Shown here piece by piece: positions 60,500 through 64,000 of a stretch of DNA of 64,000 bases. Source of the DNA: Atherinomorus stipes. Its lineage: Eukaryota > Chordata > Actinopteri > Atheriniformes > Atherinidae. The stretch spans positions 850,924 through 914,923 of the forward strand of contig JALJCO010001078.1 in the NCBI GenBank assembly GCA_023101725.1. The letters are read 5' to 3'. Position 1 is the stretch's first letter. Every line of letters starts with the position of its first letter. The position numbers and the translations under genes are program-made. The notes under the pieces were generated by a model. It did no database searches. It was not told the DNA's origin and saw only the letters and a list, made by a program, of their open reading frames with translations.

Positions 60500-61640
60500 G
60501 TGCGAAGTCTGGCGCCCGTGGTCTCGGCCAGCCGTCCGTCGCTCTCCGTTCTCTTGTTGGTTTTTCTGCTCCTGTCCCTCGTTACTCGGGGTGTGATGTC
60601 GCTACTGGTGTACGATCGTATGGATCTTCTCCTTATCCGCGATTCGATGCTGAAAACGCCGATCTGGAGCTCTGATGGCCAGTCTAAGGTACCGCCGCCT
60701 CTCCTGGCCGCGATACCGCCCTACCTGCGGCGTTTCCCTTGCTGGCGCGCCCGCAGATCCGGCCGCCGCCGAAGACGTGGGAAACGTGGAGGAGCCATCG
60801 TCAAATGGAAATTACTCCACGGATCTACCAGTCTTCCCTCCTGTCGTCCTCCTGACGAACCGAGACCCCGGTGTCTCCGGCCGATTCTTCCCGACTCCGG
60901 CGTGTTTACCTTTCCCCGCCGACCGGCGCGGGCTTCCCGGCGGGGCTGTGTCCCGGGAAACCTCCGGCCGCTAAACCGCGCTTCCTCCTCCGGCTCCGCT
61001 GACTCCTCACTCATCCAGATGGCTCTGATCAACATCAGATCTCTGTCAAACAAGACCTTCATCCTCAACGACTTTTTTTCATCACGGAACCTGGATTTCC
61101 TCCTCCTCACGGAGACCTGGCTGAAGCCCGGCGATGACAGCGCCTTCGGGGAACTCCTCCCCCCCCGCTGTGCGGTTCTCACCTCCCCTCGCGCGGCTGG
61201 TCGCGGTGGTGGTGTTGCTGCTGTTTTTCAAGGATGGTTTCAGTTGTAGGCTGTTACCTGTGGATACCTACTCCAGTTTTGAAGTCCAGCTGATGGTGAT
61301 CGACCTCTCCTGCCCTGTACTGTGCGCTACGGTGTACCGTCCTCCGAGGACCAGCAAGGACTTTCTTCAGGAATTCTCTGAATTTCTGTCTGAGTTCACC
61401 CCAGGTTTGACAAATTTCTGATCTGTGGCGACTTCAACGTACATGTCTGCTGTCCTACAAACCATCTGGCAAACGAGTTTAAGAGCCTCATCGACTCCTT
61501 TGGCCTCACCCAGCTGGTCACCTCTCCCACTCACGAGCGTGGACATATCCTTGACCTAGTCCTTTCTTACGGTCTCACGGTCTCCATCAGGGACATTTCT
61601 GCTGCCACCTTATCGGATCACTTTCCTGTCATCTTTGATG
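60500..61640 (+). pseudogene. LINE ORF: N-terminal region and AP-type endonuclease, frameshifted
   Basis: A 249-codon frame (60,500-61,249) starts with a Pro/Arg/Ser-rich region. From about 61,020 it reads MALINIRSLSNKTFILNDFF and LLTETWLKPGDDSAF, the first blocks of an apurinic-type endonuclease (catalytic Glu in TETWL). The frame shifts by one at a T/C run near 61,222-61,230. It continues as KDGFSCRLLPVDTYSSFEVQ to 61,421, then shifts back near 61,405-61,415. After this come CGDFNVH (catalytic Asp-Asn) and SDHFPV (catalytic His). The two frame changes compensate, so the second half is in the same phase as the reverse transcriptase. The endonuclease nicks target DNA to start reverse transcription in these elements. 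Confidence 0.8.
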
Positions 61641-63193
61641 TGGTGGCCCCTCCTTCCTCCATTAAGCCTGCTCTCCCAGCCCGCAAGCGGCGAGCTTTTA
61701 CCCCAGCTACGGCTACCGACTTTGCTGCCGCCTTCAACACCTCGCAGCTGCTTGCTGCCAATGACTCGCCCCCCCTCTGCCCCGACGTTCTGCTCTCAAC
61801 CTTCAACTCTACCTGCTCCGATATCCTGGATTGTATTGCTCCCCTTCGCTCTGTTCCATCCTCCACCAAAAAAGATCCCTGGATAAATGACCATATCCAT
61901 CTGTTAAGACGGAAATGCAGACAAGCTGAACGTCGCTGGAAGAAAGATAAGTTGCATGTTTCCCTGGGTTTGCTGAGAGAAAGTGTGACCACTTATCAGA
62001 AAGCCATGAAAGACGCTAAAGCTAAGTATCTGTCATCCGTTGTAGCAAACAGCTCACATAATCCCAGAGTCCTATTCAGTACCATTAACTCTGTCATTAA
62101 CCCCGATGTCTGTCTATCAAATGCTTCTCCTGCTACTGCTGATGAATTTGCTGCTTTTTTCATTGAGAAAGTTCTGTCTGTTAGGAAAAGCATTGCTGCT
62201 AGCCCCTCTGCTGTGACTGATGTCCACACTGCTCCTGTACAGGTCTTCCAGCATTTTGAGACCGTCTCTTTATCACACCTGAATGACGTTGTTAGCAGCT
62301 TGAAACCTACAGGTTGTCCATCAGACATTATTCCGGCCAGGTTGCTAAAAGAGGTTTTTGTTTCTGTTGGTCCTTATCTACTTTTCCTTTTCAATGTTTG
62401 TCTATCTCTAGGATCTGTCCCGGCTGCCTTCAAGCATGCTGTGGTCAGGCCTATTTTGAAAAAAACACATCTCGATCCTCTCCTGCTACAAAACTTTAGA
62501 CCAGTCTCCCACCTTCCCTTTCTCTCAAAGCTACTAGAAAAGCTTGTTCTTAAACAATTACAGCCTTTTCTAGACCAAAACGCCCTTCTGAGCAAGTTCC
62601 AGTCTGGTTTTAGGGCTCGCCATAGTACTGAGACGGCTCTGCTAAAAATTCATAATGACATCACTCTATCTGTTGATGCAGGTAATCCCACCCTGCTGGT
62701 CCTCTTAGACCTCTCTGCCGCTTTTGATACGGTTGACCACGCTGTCCTTATTTCCCGCCTGGAGCACTCAGTTGGTATCCGTGGAACTGCACTCAGGTGG
62801 TTCAGAAGCTATCTGTCTGACAGAAGCTTCTCCGTTGCTGCCGGTGATTCCTCCTCCTCATGTGTTCCACTCACCCACGGGGTGCCACAAGGCTCAGTTC
62901 TCGGTCCTCTCCTTTTCCTGCTGTATCTGCTGCCCCTTGGCTCCATCATTGATAAACACAACCTCTCCTTCCATTTCTACGCCGACGACATTCAAATCTA
63001 TCTTCCACTGCACCTGACCGGAAATCACACGCCATCATACACAAAACTTTTAGACTGTCTAAATGATGTGAAATCATGGCTTGCGCAGAATTTTTTACAT
63101 CTTAATGATGCCAAGACTGATTTCATTTTGTTTGGCACTCCAACCATGCTTGGCTCCTTCTCACACGACGGCACTTCGATTCCCTCCCCCTAA
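61640..63193 (+). pseudogene. LINE reverse transcriptase domain
   Basis: A 517-codon open stretch with clear RT motifs in order: RPVSHLPFLSKLLEKLVLKQ (finger region), HSTETALL, LLVLLDLSAAFDTVDHAV (motif A, catalytic Asp), GVPQGSVLGPLLFLLYL (motif B), FHFYADDIQIYL (motif C, YADD), and LNDAKTDFILFG. The upstream end of the frame (about 61,640) is internal to the LINE protein; the Met there is not a natural start, as endonuclease sequence is in the same phase just upstream. The frame ends at TAA 63,191-63,193 by a one-base shift. RT copies the element RNA at the target nick. Confidence 0.88.
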
Positions 63194-63821
63194 GTCCTAC
63201 GTGAAAAGCCTTGGAGTTTTGTTGGACAGTGGCCCCAGGTTCGACAGGCAGATCAGCGCCATAGTCAGAACCAGCTTTTTTCAACTCCGTCTTCCTCGAA
63301 GGTTAAACCTTTCCTTAACCGGGGGGATCTGGAGACGGCTGTCCATGCCGGCATTAGTGCCCGGCTGGACTACTGTAACGGCCTTTTCGTTGGTCTGAAC
63401 CAGGCTTCCATCGCCCCGCCTGCAGCTCGTCCAGAACGCTGCTGCTCGTTTTTCTGGAGGGCTACTCCAGGCGGGAACATATAACCCCCGTCCTATCTTC
63501 CCTGCACTGGCTCCCCGTCCGCTTCCGAATTGATTTTAAATTACTCTTGTTTGTTTTTAAAGCCCCCAACGGCCTGGCCCCCCTTATCTGGCTGACCTGC
63601 TGGTCCGCCGGGACCCCAGCAGGGCCCTCGTTCCGCTGGCCAACTTCTTTTAGAAATGCCGAGAACGAAGCTAAAGCAGTGGGGCGACCGCTCGTTCTCA
63701 GCTGCTGGCCCCAGATTGTGGAACTCGCTGTTCCCCGACATTCGCTCCCACGACTGAACTGGGCTCTTTTAAATCTAAGTTAAAGACATATTTTTTTAGT
63801 CTAGCTTTTAATTCTAACTAG
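63194..63821 (+). pseudogene. LINE C-terminal region, several frameshifts
   Basis: The protein continues in another frame as SYVKSLGVLLDSGPRFDRQI and TSFFQLRLPRR to about 63,300. It then breaks again; the expected DYCNGLFVGLNQASIA block appears in a shifted frame near 63,365-63,415. LHWLPVRFRIDFKLLLFVFK lies near 63,507-63,562 and KSKLKTYFF near 63,775. At least three single-base changes are needed to relate it to an intact element. The many overlapping short frames here are pieces of this one coding region. Confidence 0.75.
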
Positions 63822-64000
63822 TTTATTTATTAAAGGTTTTTACTCTCTCTTAGGGTACACCCTGCACTCCCCCGAGTAGCCTGTTCTGATTCTCTGTTGG
63901 TTGTTTTCACTGTTAGCTCTTTTTTGTTCTTCACTTTTCCTATATTTAAGTTTGCATTTTTATGTTTTGTATTGTTGTCTCTTTTCCTGTTACCCTGCTG

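Larger units (their letters stand above)
60485..64000 (+). mobile_element. Long L2-type LINE, nearly full length, 3' end outside the window
   Basis: A GC-rich 5' part (60,500-61,640) is followed by endonuclease and reverse transcriptase blocks, all on the plus strand. The 5' edge at about 60,485 is set by a sharp change in base composition and is not confirmed by a target duplication. The last coding block ends FKSKLKTYFFSLAFNSN at a TAG at about 63,819-63,821, and 3' untranslated sequence continues to the window end. Motif sequence and order fit the L2 clade; a related CR1-group clade is less likely. Frame breaks show this copy cannot make a full protein. Confidence 0.85.

Noticed and set aside
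60721..61182. 153-codon minus-strand frame
   Set aside because: It is the antisense shadow of the GC-rich LINE N-terminal and endonuclease coding region.
61618..61992. 124-codon minus-strand frame
   Set aside because: Antisense shadow of the LINE reverse transcriptase coding strand.
1..64000. CRISPR arrays, bacterial operons, phage or plasmid modules
   Set aside because: No regularly spaced direct repeats with unique spacers, no Shine-Dalgarno-led gene strings and no bacterial genes; the content is clearly vertebrate-like.

Overview
The window looks like AT-rich vertebrate, most likely teleost fish, genomic DNA. Bacterial gene density is absent and no open frame in the first 60 kb reads as an intact gene. 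Dinucleotide and homopolymer microsatellites are frequent. The transposon mix (L2-type and RTE-type LINEs, Tc1/mariner, PIF/Harbinger, many short hAT-like elements, tRNA-derived SINE-like units) is the set usually seen in ray-finned fish. The species cannot be named from this sequence.

Layout. 1-8.56 kb: non-coding, AT-rich, with microsatellites and a 17-bp poly-G run. 8.57-9.09 kb: a short hAT-like element with a perfect 8-bp target duplication. 9.1-14.6 kb: unassigned non-coding sequence. 14.6-18.6 kb: remnants of a Tc1-type transposase (minus strand) and a LINE 3' end (plus strand), a tRNA-like SINE unit, a G-rich tract and a CpG-rich element. 18.6-21.4 kb: non-coding. 21.4-25.6 kb: a cluster of DNA transposons, including two more hAT-like elements with exact 8-bp duplications, a GC-rich element, a MITE-like element and a broken Harbinger nuclease gene. 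25.6-34.5 kb: mostly unassigned, with some repeats and a long (AT)n tract. 34.5-35.1 kb: a second copy of the MITE-like family seen at 24.4 kb. 35.1-44 kb: unassigned DNA with a TTAA-flanked MITE and a second SINE-like unit. 44-55 kb: three long foldback elements, two inverted copies of one retroelement-like repeat (one split by an LTR-like block), and a compact TATA/AATAAA module.

55.7-58.1 kb, minus strand, holds the only candidate host transcription unit: a CpG-containing start region with CTCF-like and NRF1-like motifs, followed by exons bounded by good splice signals. It carries only short frames and may be a long non-coding RNA or micropeptide gene. 58.3-60 kb holds a LINE tail, a decayed Tc1/mariner transposase and a short palindromic element. 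60.5-64.0 kb is a long L2-type LINE on the plus strand with recognisable endonuclease and reverse transcriptase, broken by single-base frameshifts and running off the window end.

Nothing here forms a working multi-gene pathway. The content is a layered record of transposon insertions around one candidate spliced transcript. No established host protein-coding gene was recognised.
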